DNA of 16,044 nucleotides, from assembly GCA_964591255.1 (NCBI GenBank), contig CAZQAA010000046.1, forward strand, positions 1-16,044, given 5' to 3'. A model generated the notes under the pieces. That model ran no database searches, was not told the DNA's origin, and worked only from the letters and a program-made list of their open reading frames with translations. Position numbers and translations under genes: made by a program. This document shows, in pieces, positions 1-7,134 of this stretch (positions are counted from its first letter, which is position 1; every line of letters begins with the position of its first letter). Source of the stretch: CAZQAA01 sp964591255. GTDB lineage: Bacteria; Desulfobacterota; DSM-4660; Desulfatiglandales; Desulfatiglandaceae.

Positions 1-137
1 GCTCTTTTCGCTTTTAGAAAGGTACCTTTGACCTGATAGAGAGCCTTATCTATTCTTGGGCTGTTGGCAACAGTCAAGGCTAAAGCTGTGGTTAATTTTA
101 CCGCGCCCTTTATGTCGGGACATCCTATAATCTGAAG
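1..137 (-). other. Unidentified open frame running off the left window edge
   Basis: On the minus strand a frame is open from just after an in-frame TGA (138-140) to the window edge. It contains residues such as VKLTTALALTVANSPRI. I see no ATG or GTG start with a ribosome binding site, and I do not recognise the product. The same frame continues upstream of the TGA, from a GTG behind an AAGGAG-like stretch near 216, so it could be a broken small gene. It could equally be chance. The rest of the flank up to the IS256 tip at 225 shows nothing I can name, and in particular no missing 3' part of the neighbouring IS3 orfB. Confidence 0.2.
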
Positions 138-224
138 TCAAGTGGAAAAGCAGGAATGTTGTAAAATCAGTCGGTTAGGATTCCTCTTGTTTAAGAGATA
201 CACCTTCCCTTTCTCTCCTTATGA

Positions 225-249
225 GAGGGTGTTCAAAATTTTGTGTCAG
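225..249. repeat. Left terminal inverted repeat of IS256-family element
   Basis: These 25 bases pair with 1549-1573 in inverted orientation. The inner block, from GTTCAAA to GTGTCAG, matches at 18 of 19 positions. The repeat lies 44 bases before the transposase start codon, the usual arrangement for this family. Confidence 0.8.
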
Positions 250-293
250 TCTTAGCCAAGAGCTGATATAGGGAAGCAGCAAAGGAGGCTGAC

Positions 294-1526
294 ATGAAAG
301 AACAGATAAAAGAAGCAGCGGAGAACAAAGGATTTGATTTCGACCAGGCCCTTAAGGATTTAAAAGCGGGCCAACCTTTAACAGGGGAAAAAGGTATCTT
401 AACCCCTCTCATCAAGGAATTAGTGGAAGCCGCTCTCGAAGGTGAACTGGACAGTCACCTGGCCCGGGAAATAACCGCCAACAGGAAAAACGGCAAAAGC
501 AGAAAGATCATCAAAAGTTTAAACGGGAGTTTTGAACTCAAAATCCCCCGGGACCGTTCGGGGACCTTTGAACCTCAATTTATCAGAAAACATCAAACCA
601 CGTTAAGTGATGAAATAGAGCACAAGATCCTATCCCTTTACGGCTTAGGGATGAGCTACCGGGATATCATCTCCCATATCAAGGAGATGTATGGCATCGA
701 GTTATCCACGGGTACCTTGAGTGCCGTCACCGACAGGATCCTGGAAAAGGTCAAGCCGTGGCAATCCCGGCCTTTGGAACGGGTCTATCCCATCGTATGG
801 TTAGACGCCATTCATTACAAGATACGCCAGGAAGGGAAAGTTGTCACCAAAGCCGTCTACACCTTATTGGGAATCAATCTGGAAGGTCATAAAGAGGTTC
901 TGGGACTATACCTGTCCGAGAGTGAGGGAGCCGCTTTCTGGTTACAGGTCTTGAGTGATCTATCCAATCGTGGGGTTGAGGACATCTTAATTGCCTGTGT
1001 GGATGGTCTCAAGGGGTTTCCCGAGGCCATCGAGAGTATTTATCCGAAAGCCGAGGTTCAGCTTTGCATCGTTCATCAGATCCGTCATTCCTTGAAGTAT
1101 GTCAGTTATAAAGACAAAAAGGCCTTCATGAAAGATCTCAAAGAGATTTACGGGGCCGCCACGAAAGAGGCGGGGGAGATAGCGCTTGAGGCCTTGAAAG
1201 ACAAATGGGGAGGCAAATACCCCATTGTCATCAAATCCTGGAACAGGAACTGGGAGCGGCTCAGTGTGTACTTCAAGTATCCGGAACCGATCAGGCGAGT
1301 CATTTACACCACGAATATCATTGAATCCATCCACAGTCAGTTTCGGAGACTGACCAAGACGAAGGGAGCTTTTCCCAACGAGGACAGTTTACTGAAGCTG
1401 CTCTATATTGGAATACAAAATGCCAGCAGGAAATGGACCATGCCGATTCAGAACTGGGCAGAGACGCTTTCTCAATTGGCGATCTTTTTTGAAGGAAGGC
1501 TGGACAGGGAACTGGGAATCGGATAA
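294..1526 (+). CDS. IS256-family transposase
   Basis: This is a DDE-type (mutator superfamily) transposase that mobilises its own element by cut-and-paste or copy-out through a circle. At 410 residues it has the usual full length for IS256-family enzymes. The catalytic residues sit in recognisable motifs: D171 in VWLDAIHYK, D237 in CVDGLKGF, and E344 in TTNIIESIHSQFRR. The family signature C258-x2-H261 (CIVHQIRHSLK) lies after the second Asp. The ATG is preceded by a strong AAAGGAGG ribosome binding site about six bases upstream. No stop, frameshift or missing motif is seen, so the enzyme is probably functional. It points away from the polysaccharide genes and is separate cargo. Only its placement matters to the locus, because it truncates the adjacent IS3 transposase gene. 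Confidence 0.95.
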   Translation: MKEQIKEAAENKGFDFDQALKDLKAGQPLTGEKGILTPLIKELVEAALEGELDSHLAREITANRKNGKSRKIIKSLNGSFELKIPRDRSGTFEPQFIRKHQTTLSDEIEHKILSLYGLGMSYRDIISHIKEMYGIELSTGTLSAVTDRILEKVKPWQSRPLERVYPIVWLDAIHYKIRQEGKVVTKAVYTLLGINLEGHKEVLGLYLSESEGAAFWLQVLSDLSNRGVEDILIACVDGLKGFPEAIESIYPKAEVQLCIVHQIRHSLKYVSYKDKKAFMKDLKEIYGAATKEAGEIALEALKDKWGGKYPIVIKSWNRNWERLSVYFKYPEPIRRVIYTTNIIESIHSQFRRLTKTKGAFPNEDSLLKLLYIGIQNASRKWTMPIQNWAETLSQLAIFFEGRLDRELGIG

Positions 1527-2270
1527 CATGAAATCAAATAACAACCTGCTGACACAAAACTTTGAACAGACCCCGTACTTCAGTGACCGCCATAGCCTCT
1601 CTATGAAGATGTTGTCCCTGAAGCTTCCCTTTCCATCCATGCTGATCCTTATGCCGTGCTCCTTGAGAACCCTTGTAAAGCCCTCGCTGGTATACTGACT
1701 GCCCTGGTCAGAGTTGAATATCTCCGGCCTGCCATAAAACGCTATGGCCCTTTCAAGACATGAAATACACTCCTCAGCATCAAGGGTAGTCGAAAGGCTC
1801 CAGCTCAGCACCTTACGGCTGTACCAGTCCATTATCACGCACAGGTACATGAAAGAGCCAAGGATGGGGATATAGGTGATATCCGAGCACCAAACCTGAT
1901 TAGGCCTGGTAATCTTCAATCCTCTGAGAAGATATGGATAGACCTTGTGCTCCTTGGCTCTGGTGCTGGTAGAAGGGCCAGGGGACAGTGCCTTTAGCCT
2001 CATGAGCTGCATGAGCCTTCTCACCTTCTTCTCACTCACCTGGTATCCTTGACTCTTGAGGGCAAGACGCATCCTTCTCCTGCCATAATAGGGCGCCTTG
2101 AGATACTGCCGGTCAATGGCCCTCATGAGGGACAGATCCCTCCTGGAGAGCTTCTGCCTGGGGCTATAGTACAAAGAACTCCTGCTGATGCCTAAAAGAG
2201 CGCACTGGCGACTTTTGCTTATCCTGGCATTGTCCGGCTCGACCATGGCCTTTCTCTCCTTCTGGCTCAT
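1389..2270 (-). pseudogene. IS3-family transposase OrfB, C-terminus cut by IS256
   Basis: This is the catalytic DDE subunit of an IS3-family element. It has an N-terminal HTH_21-like part (about residues 55-95, including YYGRRRMRLAL) and an rve integrase core with D130 (WCSDITYIP), D188 (FNSDQGSQYTS) and E224 (IFIERLWR), so all three catalytic residues survive. Native sequence ends at about residue 232 (SLKY). Codons 233-293 are read from the antisense strand of the IS256 copy and are not IS3 protein. Family members usually continue roughly 50-60 residues beyond this point, so the C-terminal end is missing and the product is probably inactive. The ATG overlaps the orfA stop as ATGA. The genuine portion covers about 1574-2270. 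Confidence 0.88.
1549..1573. repeat. Right terminal inverted repeat of IS256-family element
   Basis: This is the inverted partner of 225-249 and begins 23 bases after the transposase stop codon. Its outer tip, near 1573, marks the junction with the interrupted IS3 orfB: the IS3 reading frame changes abruptly there from typical FIERLWRSLKY sequence to codons read from the IS256 end. Confidence 0.8.
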
Positions 2271-2545
2271 ATCAGACCGGACTTTCTGGCTAAAAAATCC
2301 CGTTCCACCTTCAGCTGGCCGATCTCTTTATAAAGCTTGTCCAGGAGGGCCTGCTGGTCCTTCTCTTTTTTCCTGGATTTTTCAAAGACCAGCGGGGCAT
2401 TCTCCAGCATCTGCTTCTTCCATTGTCTCACTTGAGCTGGATGAATCCCAAACCGGGATGCAATCTGGTTGGTGGTCTCTTCCCCCTTGATGGCCGCCAC
2501 GGCCACCTTGGTCTTGAACTCTGCACTGTACTTCTTCCTTGCCAT
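2267..2545 (-). CDS. IS3-family transposase OrfA (HTH, leucine zipper)
   Basis: This is the small DNA-binding subunit of an IS3-family element, 92 residues long. Residues 5-45 (KYSAEFKTKVAVAAI through HPAQVRQWKK) form the helix-turn-helix that recognises the element ends. Residues 60-85 form a heptad-like helix (LLDKLYKEIGQLKVERDFL) that should dimerise with OrfAB. The ATG follows an AAAGGAGA ribosome binding site at proper spacing. Near its 3' end a T TTT TTA heptamer in the zero frame can shift ribosomes into orfB, as in other IS3 elements where OrfAB is the transposase. The gene itself is intact, but its orfB partner is truncated. Confidence 0.92.
   Translation of the reverse strand: MARKKYSAEFKTKVAVAAIKGEETTNQIASRFGIHPAQVRQWKKQMLENAPLVFEKSRKKEKDQQALLDKLYKEIGQLKVERDFLARKSGLI
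2291..2297 (-). promoter_or_regulatory. Candidate -1 ribosomal frameshift site (TTTTTTA)
   Basis: The heptamer lies in the zero frame as xxT TTT TTA at codons F84 and L85 of orfA, matching the X XXY YYZ rule. A -1 slip continues as AGC CAG AAA GTC CGG TCT GAT ATG, which is exactly in frame with orfB and meets no stop. IS3-family elements usually make OrfAB by a -1 shift, most often on A AAA AAG, so the U UUU UUA form is a less common variant. A downstream stimulatory RNA structure was not demonstrated. Confidence 0.65.
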
Positions 2546-2730
2546 CTTTACTCTCCTTTCACTGTTATTTCTCCATTACATCAAACAGTGAAAGCGAACA
2601 ATACCCGCTGTCGAAAAAGGGGGACACCTCATGTCCGCACCATATCTCGAATTGTATCTTCCGAAGAAGTAGTCTTGCCATGAGCAAAGCATCACTTTTC
2701 CTGGGACATGAATCAAGCGGGACCAAACAA

Positions 2731-3951
2731 TCAGTTGCCAAAAACCTTTTCAAAATCGTCAGCTATTTTCTCATAACTATGGTATTTTATTACATAATTT
2801 TTACCATTTAATCCGAATTGTTCTCTATCCATTTTTGATAAAGAATAAAGTTCTAAGATCCCCTTAGCTATAGCCTCTGAGTCTTCTGCCTCTACTGTTA
2901 GGCCGCAACGAGCTTCCTGAACTAAATCTCCATCCCCGGAAAACGAATGTAAAATCGGTTTGGCAGAATACATATAGTCAAAAATTTTATTTGCCGATAT
3001 TCCAAATCTATAAATATTTTCTTTTCTCCATCCAATATAGCAAACATGAGCATATTGTAAAATTTGGTATATCTGTCCTTTAGACACCGGTGGCAAGAAA
3101 GTTATATTATCTAATTTAAGCTCTTTGGATAAACTTCTCAGTTTATCCTCTTCCATTCCTTTACCTATTAATAAAAAATGGATGTCAGAAGATCTTATAC
3201 GAGATATGGCATATATAAGATGCTCTAAAGCATTTGCTTTTCCAAATGTTCCAGCATAAATAACTAAAAATTTGTCCTTAGGTATGTTTTGTTTAATATT
3301 TTCAGATAATTGCTCGACATGCTTATTTTTAGCTATATAAATTCCATTTGGTATATATTTAAATTTATTTATATCCATTCCATATTTGATCATATGTTTG
3401 TAAGCCAATGGCAAAACTGATATGACTCTTTTTGCCTTATTATATGCAAATTTTTCTAATAGTTGCATTAACAATATGAACGGATTATTTGCAGAATATC
3501 CACCTATTTCCATTAATGTTAAGGGCCATATATCTTTAACCTCATATAAAAGCTCTGCATTAAATCTCTTTGCCCATTTATAACCTGCCAGAATTGGAAA
3601 TGTGGCCATTGGTGAAACGATGATAATATCTGGTTTTTTTAGTTGCTCTACTGGCAAATGAAAATATGCCTTCAAAGTAAAAATAATCCATTTTAAAACT
3701 CTCTTTTTATCGTGAGAATCTCCATACTTTGGAACCCGAACCCAAAGATAATTTATTCCATCTATGTTTTCTAGCTTGAAACTATCATTAACTTCAGGCC
3801 TTTTAACAAATAGATGAGAATAAGATGCAGTGATTATAAAAATATTATATCCTCTCCCAGCTAACTCTTTACCAAGATAATAATGCCGAAATTCCATTCC
3901 ATGATAAACTGAGCCTGCGTACTCATTTATGATCCAAATAGTCTTTACCAT
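2731..3951 (-). CDS. GT4 glycosyltransferase, WbuB/WcaI-like
   Basis: This is a predicted retaining GT-B glycosyltransferase that adds a sugar to the lipid-linked repeat unit on the cytoplasmic membrane face. It has 406 residues. The N-terminal acceptor domain has the WbuB-type signature GMEFRHYYLGKEL (18-30), followed by DIWPLTLMEIGG (140-151). The C-terminal donor domain has VIYAGTFGKAN (230-240), LIGKGMEEDKL (261-271) and GISANKIFDYMYSAKPIL (317-334). WbuB of E. coli is associated with L-FucNAc transfer, but donor specificity here cannot be read from sequence. It is the last gene of the minus-strand cluster, 67 bases after the previous one. It is notably AT-rich: a hand count of bases 3001-3060 gives about 27% GC, which suggests a separate origin from its neighbour. 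The ATG at 3951 lacks a strong ribosome binding site. Confidence 0.88.
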   Translation of the reverse strand: MVKTIWIINEYAGSVYHGMEFRHYYLGKELAGRGYNIFIITASYSHLFVKRPEVNDSFKLENIDGINYLWVRVPKYGDSHDKKRVLKWIIFTLKAYFHLPVEQLKKPDIIIVSPMATFPILAGYKWAKRFNAELLYEVKDIWPLTLMEIGGYSANNPFILLMQLLEKFAYNKAKRVISVLPLAYKHMIKYGMDINKFKYIPNGIYIAKNKHVEQLSENIKQNIPKDKFLVIYAGTFGKANALEHLIYAISRIRSSDIHFLLIGKGMEEDKLRSLSKELKLDNITFLPPVSKGQIYQILQYAHVCYIGWRKENIYRFGISANKIFDYMYSAKPILHSFSGDGDLVQEARCGLTVEAEDSEAIAKGILELYSLSKMDREQFGLNGKNYVIKYHSYEKIADDFEKVFGN

Positions 3952-4018
3952 ATATTAATCCAATAAAAACATAAACACATATCTAAACAACAGCATATCT
4001 ATATATCTAACAAAAGTT

Positions 4019-5017
4019 TTAGTGCTTATCAGATCGCATAAGTTCTTGGTAAATAGATCTGATACTCTTACATATTTCATAATTATCGATTAAGTTTCTT
4101 TTTATCTCCCTTCCGTTTGACCTTTTAGAACTAGCAATAATGGCCTCGAGACTGTCTGCTATTGCTGAAATTTCACGACTGACAAGCACACAATTTTCAA
4201 CTCCATTTATCATCTTCTCAACATCTCCTACATCCACTGAGACAACGGGAAGGTTGCAGGCCAGAGCCTCTTTGACGATATTAGGGGAGCCTTCCTTTTC
4301 CGAGGTCACCAATAATACATCCGCCGCATTTAAATAAAGAGGCATCTTTTGAAAAGGCACATGCGTCAATACGAGCAGTTCCACATTTAATCCTCTATTT
4401 TTTAAGATATGCACTGCCTGGTCAGCCAGATCCCGTCGTTTTACGGGATCTTTATTGCCATCACAAAACAACACATAATGGCAATCAGACGATAAGTTCG
4501 CCTGGGCCCTTGCATAGCTTTTATCCATGGGACGAAATGTCTGGTAATCGACGCCCGTAGGGATAATTTCTACCCGTTTTGCCAGTTTCGGCCATAGTCC
4601 CTCGAGCAAGTTCTTTGAAACTGCTATGGATGCCCCGGCCATTGCTATGGCCAGCTTGGAACAAATAACACCGATCTTATATGATATGCTTTCCCACATT
4701 GTTTGGGGCAAGCCTCCATGAAGGTCGGTACCATGAAATGTTATTACGCACCTGCGTCCGGCCACCAAAGCTCCTAACAAGGCCTGGACACCTCCGAATT
4801 GTACATGGAGGATATCAAAACCGCCTTCTTCAAATCTCTTTTTTATCATTGGGAAAGCAGAAAGATAAACAGCTTGACCTTTCTCAAGCCTGTTTAAATA
4901 TAGAATTGCTATTTCTACGCCCAGCGACTTGAGACCCTTTTCCTGGAGTTTAACTGCTGGACCCAGCCAAGGTTTATCAACCGATGGATATGCATTGGTT
5001 AAAAAAAGAGATTTCAT
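4019..5017 (-). CDS. GT4 glycosyltransferase
   Basis: This is a predicted GT-B retaining glycosyltransferase of 332 residues, at the short end for GT4. Its acceptor half has HVQFGG (71-76) and FHGTDLHG (94-101). The donor half has IIPTGVD (151-157) and the E-x7-E motif as E242-GSPNIVK-E250, followed by ALACNLPVVSVDVGD. No signal peptide or membrane segment is visible, so it should act at the cytoplasmic membrane surface on an undecaprenyl-linked intermediate. It starts 27 bases after the C5-epimerase-like gene and is probably co-transcribed with it. GC is near 45% in a sampled 60-base stretch (4561-4620). Sugar donor and linkage are unknown. Confidence 0.88.
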   Translation of the reverse strand: MKSLFLTNAYPSVDKPWLGPAVKLQEKGLKSLGVEIAILYLNRLEKGQAVYLSAFPMIKKRFEEGGFDILHVQFGGVQALLGALVAGRRCVITFHGTDLHGGLPQTMWESISYKIGVICSKLAIAMAGASIAVSKNLLEGLWPKLAKRVEIIPTGVDYQTFRPMDKSYARAQANLSSDCHYVLFCDGNKDPVKRRDLADQAVHILKNRGLNVELLVLTHVPFQKMPLYLNAADVLLVTSEKEGSPNIVKEALACNLPVVSVDVGDVEKMINGVENCVLVSREISAIADSLEAIIASSKRSNGREIKRNLIDNYEICKSIRSIYQELMRSDKH

Positions 5018-5044
5018 TAATTTTAATGTCTCAGATCATGACTT

Positions 5045-6004
5045 TCATTTTGGCATCATTCTCTGTTTTATTTTAATAAGACCAGCCCGGATCTTAAAAT
5101 ATGGGTTTATATAATGCCTATGCCAACGTTCACCGTACATCTGAAATACCGGTTCATCGGTAATTTGATAGATAGCCCTTAGCAAATCAATGTGGAGTTG
5201 ATGATAATAGTAACTGCTAAGGGCAGCATGCGGGACATATTGATCATATAATGACCAGAAACCAAAATCATATTCTGGAAGTATTTTAACCAACGTCTGG
5301 ATGCCATCGATAAAAAATGAATGGGCAGTCTTATTACAAGTAGTAACATATGCTTCATATAAGCCGAACAGCGAGAATATAAACCCATTTAAAATCAGAG
5401 ATGGAATACGGGATGGCATTTCCTCAAAAAAGATTCCCTTCTCTAAGCGTCTTTGAAATCCACCTTCAGAAACTGGTACGGAATATCCATTAATTATTTT
5501 TATAATTAGACCTTCCAACTTTTTATTCGGTTCCTTCTGAAATAGGCGACATAGAACTGACAGGGCTTCACCTTGGGCCATGCCACTCACCCATGGCGGA
5601 CACAAATCATAATCGACGATAAAGAGCCGTTCATCCCAAAATACGACTTCTTTTTCTTCACGACAGACATCGAGCAGCCAAAACGCTTGGGATCTAAATT
5701 TTTTCCAATATCTTTGGTTGCTTGTGGTGAGGTATTTTTCATACAGACCCAAGGCATATTGTGCGACAGTAACCGTAAGATAGGGATAATCAGATTCGAC
5801 CGGGGTAAGTAAAGGGATTCCATGGCCATCAAACGGCCCCGGATATGATGCTTTTGGCGACAAGTCAAGAGGATAGTGCAATTTTTCAGACTGCCTCTTA
5901 AAAAGACTATTTGCTTGAAGCCGGGCATGCCAATATCGTGAACGAGGAGAAAAAAGGTGTCGAATGCGCCTCTTAAGTACACTCAAATGAGAAATTCGAT
6001 TCAT
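5045..6004 (-). CDS. D-glucuronyl C5-epimerase-like protein
   Basis: The C-terminal two thirds resembles the catalytic domain of heparan/heparosan glucuronyl C5-epimerases (Glce family), which convert D-GlcA to L-IdoA within a glycan. Motifs in order are SGMAQGEALSVLCR (140-153), LNGFIFSLFGLYE (205-217), YDFGFWSLYDQY (245-256) and YYYHQLHIDLLRAI (265-278), followed by DEPVFQMYGERWHRHY (283-298). From memory, the last two blocks parallel the vertebrate C-terminus (YHTTHINQLQLL, then DESPxFKEFVKRW), with the Tyr- and His-rich active-site character kept. It has 319 residues, far shorter than the animal enzyme, with a basic N-terminus (residues 10-30) and no clear signal peptide, so it is probably cytosolic or peripheral. 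It overlaps the upstream GT by one base (TAATG), implying translational coupling. Substrate is unproven; a related uronate or a non-catalytic role is possible. Confidence 0.8.
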   Translation of the reverse strand: MNRISHLSVLKRRIRHLFSPRSRYWHARLQANSLFKRQSEKLHYPLDLSPKASYPGPFDGHGIPLLTPVESDYPYLTVTVAQYALGLYEKYLTTSNQRYWKKFRSQAFWLLDVCREEKEVVFWDERLFIVDYDLCPPWVSGMAQGEALSVLCRLFQKEPNKKLEGLIIKIINGYSVPVSEGGFQRRLEKGIFFEEMPSRIPSLILNGFIFSLFGLYEAYVTTCNKTAHSFFIDGIQTLVKILPEYDFGFWSLYDQYVPHAALSSYYYHQLHIDLLRAIYQITDEPVFQMYGERWHRHYINPYFKIRAGLIKIKQRMMPK

Positions 6005-7119
6005 TAAAAACCACTCAACTCTTCGTAAAGACCTATGTAGCGTTCAACCATCTTGTCGGCAGAAAAAAGCGATTGGGCTCTTTGAATACACTGCCTTTTC
6101 ATATGCAGTCTTTCTTCCATCGTCTTCCGCAGGAAATTGATAGATTCGCGTGCCACTGCCCTGTAATCTCCCACAGGCACAATTGAACCGCAAAGTCCAT
6201 CCTCGCCCACCACCTCCCTACAACCGCCTGCATCCGTGGCCACAATTGGGACACCTGCAGCCAAAGCCTCAATAAGGCAGTTAGGCAAACCCTCTATTCT
6301 GGATGTCAAAACCTTTAAAGATGTAATTGACAAGATACTCCTAATATCTTTTCGGCTTCCAAGAAACTTGACTGCCCTTTCGATATCCAACTGCCTGCAG
6401 AGTTCCCGATATTCAGTTTCTAATGGCCCTTCACCAACTACCAGGAAAATTACACTTGACATCTCATTATGTATAAGCGCTGCTGCCCGCAGAAAAACCT
6501 CATGGCACTTAATTGGTTCACGAAGATTAGCAATTATCGTCACTACTACAGTATTCTTGCTGATTTTTAGTTGGTTACGAAGTTCTTCTTTTTTTTCTTT
6601 TTTAACATCTTGAAAATAATAATTGGATATTCCGTTATAAATGACCTGAATCTTTGAAGCATTTAGTTTTTCGTGCTTGATTAGATAATCTTGAACTCTC
6701 TTGGAATTTACCACAGTTTTCCTTACAAATTTATGAAGCAGCTGTTCGAAAGCTATACGCACAGGTATTTTAAAATCGTCAATGCCTCGCACAGAGTTGA
6801 TGATAACATTACATCCGGCTAATTTTGCAGCCAGTGTCCCGATGATGTTTGAAGCAGGAAGCCATGTTTGAACAATATCAGGTTCTTCTTTTTGAATCAG
6901 CCTTGCCATTCGAAAAAGAGTGAAAAGATCGAATTTATGTCTCTTGCCCACGACATACAGCTTCTTAGGCGATGAAAAATCTGAGAGGATATCCAAATTT
7001 GAATAAATTGAGAGAATGGTGCTCTCTACCCCTCGCTTTCGCAGGCCTTGCTGGAGCAGCATTAACTGGCGTTCTGCACCGCCCCTGCCAAGCTGGTTGA
7101 TTATCTGGACGACTTTCAT
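6004..7119 (-). CDS. GT4 glycosyltransferase
   Basis: This is a classical GT4 enzyme of 371 residues. The N-terminal glycine-rich turn is LGRGGAERQL (10-19), with DIVQTWLPASN (81-91) in the acceptor domain. The nucleotide-sugar domain has VGEGPLETEYREL (228-240) and the E-x7-E motif E276-GLPNCLI-E284, then ALAAGVPIVATDAGG. It is predicted to extend the lipid-linked repeat unit at the inner face of the cytoplasmic membrane by a retaining mechanism. It begins 15 bases after the polymerase-like gene, and its stop codon shares a base with the start of the C5-epimerase-like gene. That tight coupling makes it a candidate for supplying the uronate-containing acceptor, but this is inference from position only. 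Confidence 0.92.
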   Translation of the reverse strand: MKVVQIINQLGRGGAERQLMLLQQGLRKRGVESTILSIYSNLDILSDFSSPKKLYVVGKRHKFDLFTLFRMARLIQKEEPDIVQTWLPASNIIGTLAAKLAGCNVIINSVRGIDDFKIPVRIAFEQLLHKFVRKTVVNSKRVQDYLIKHEKLNASKIQVIYNGISNYYFQDVKKEKKEELRNQLKISKNTVVVTIIANLREPIKCHEVFLRAAALIHNEMSSVIFLVVGEGPLETEYRELCRQLDIERAVKFLGSRKDIRSILSITSLKVLTSRIEGLPNCLIEALAAGVPIVATDAGGCREVVGEDGLCGSIVPVGDYRAVARESINFLRKTMEERLHMKRQCIQRAQSLFSADKMVERYIGLYEELSGF

Positions 7120-7134
7120 TTATCTTACCAAGTC

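Larger units (their letters stand above)
225..1573 (+). mobile_element. Complete IS256-family insertion sequence
   Basis: The element is bounded by imperfect terminal inverted repeats of about 25 bases. The left end (225-249) contains GTTCAAAATTTTGTGTCAG. The right end (1549-1573) reads, in reverse complement, GTTCAAAGTTTTGTGTCAG over the same stretch. Only one base differs in these inner 19, and the outermost bases match less well. One intact transposase gene fills the interior. The flanking octamers (CCTTATGA on the left, CGTACTTC on the right) are not direct repeats, so the expected 8-9 bp target duplication is absent. The right tip lies inside an IS3-family orfB, while the left flank is unrelated, which points to a rearrangement after insertion. 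The exact outer ends are uncertain by one or two bases. Confidence 0.85.
1574..2631 (-). mobile_element. Truncated IS3-family insertion sequence
   Basis: This is an IS3-family element carrying orfA and orfB on the minus strand, with its 3' part lost at the IS256 junction. The orfA-proximal end is placed at about 2631 because the minus strand there begins TGAGGTGTCCCCC, a TG-start, C-rich tip typical of the family. That boundary is tentative because the partner inverted repeat is missing. No remainder of the element was found on the far side of the IS256 copy (1-224). It lies in the same direction as the polysaccharide operon and sits directly downstream of it. Confidence 0.7.

Noticed and set aside
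1389..1573. The last ~60 codons of the orfB frame as genuine transposase C-terminus
   Set aside because: They are read from the antisense strand of the IS256 inverted repeat and transposase gene; the IS3 family C-terminal sequence is absent.
1..2631. A composite transposon carrying the polysaccharide genes
   Set aside because: Only one IS256 copy and one broken IS3 copy are seen, both at the left; there is no matching element at the right edge.
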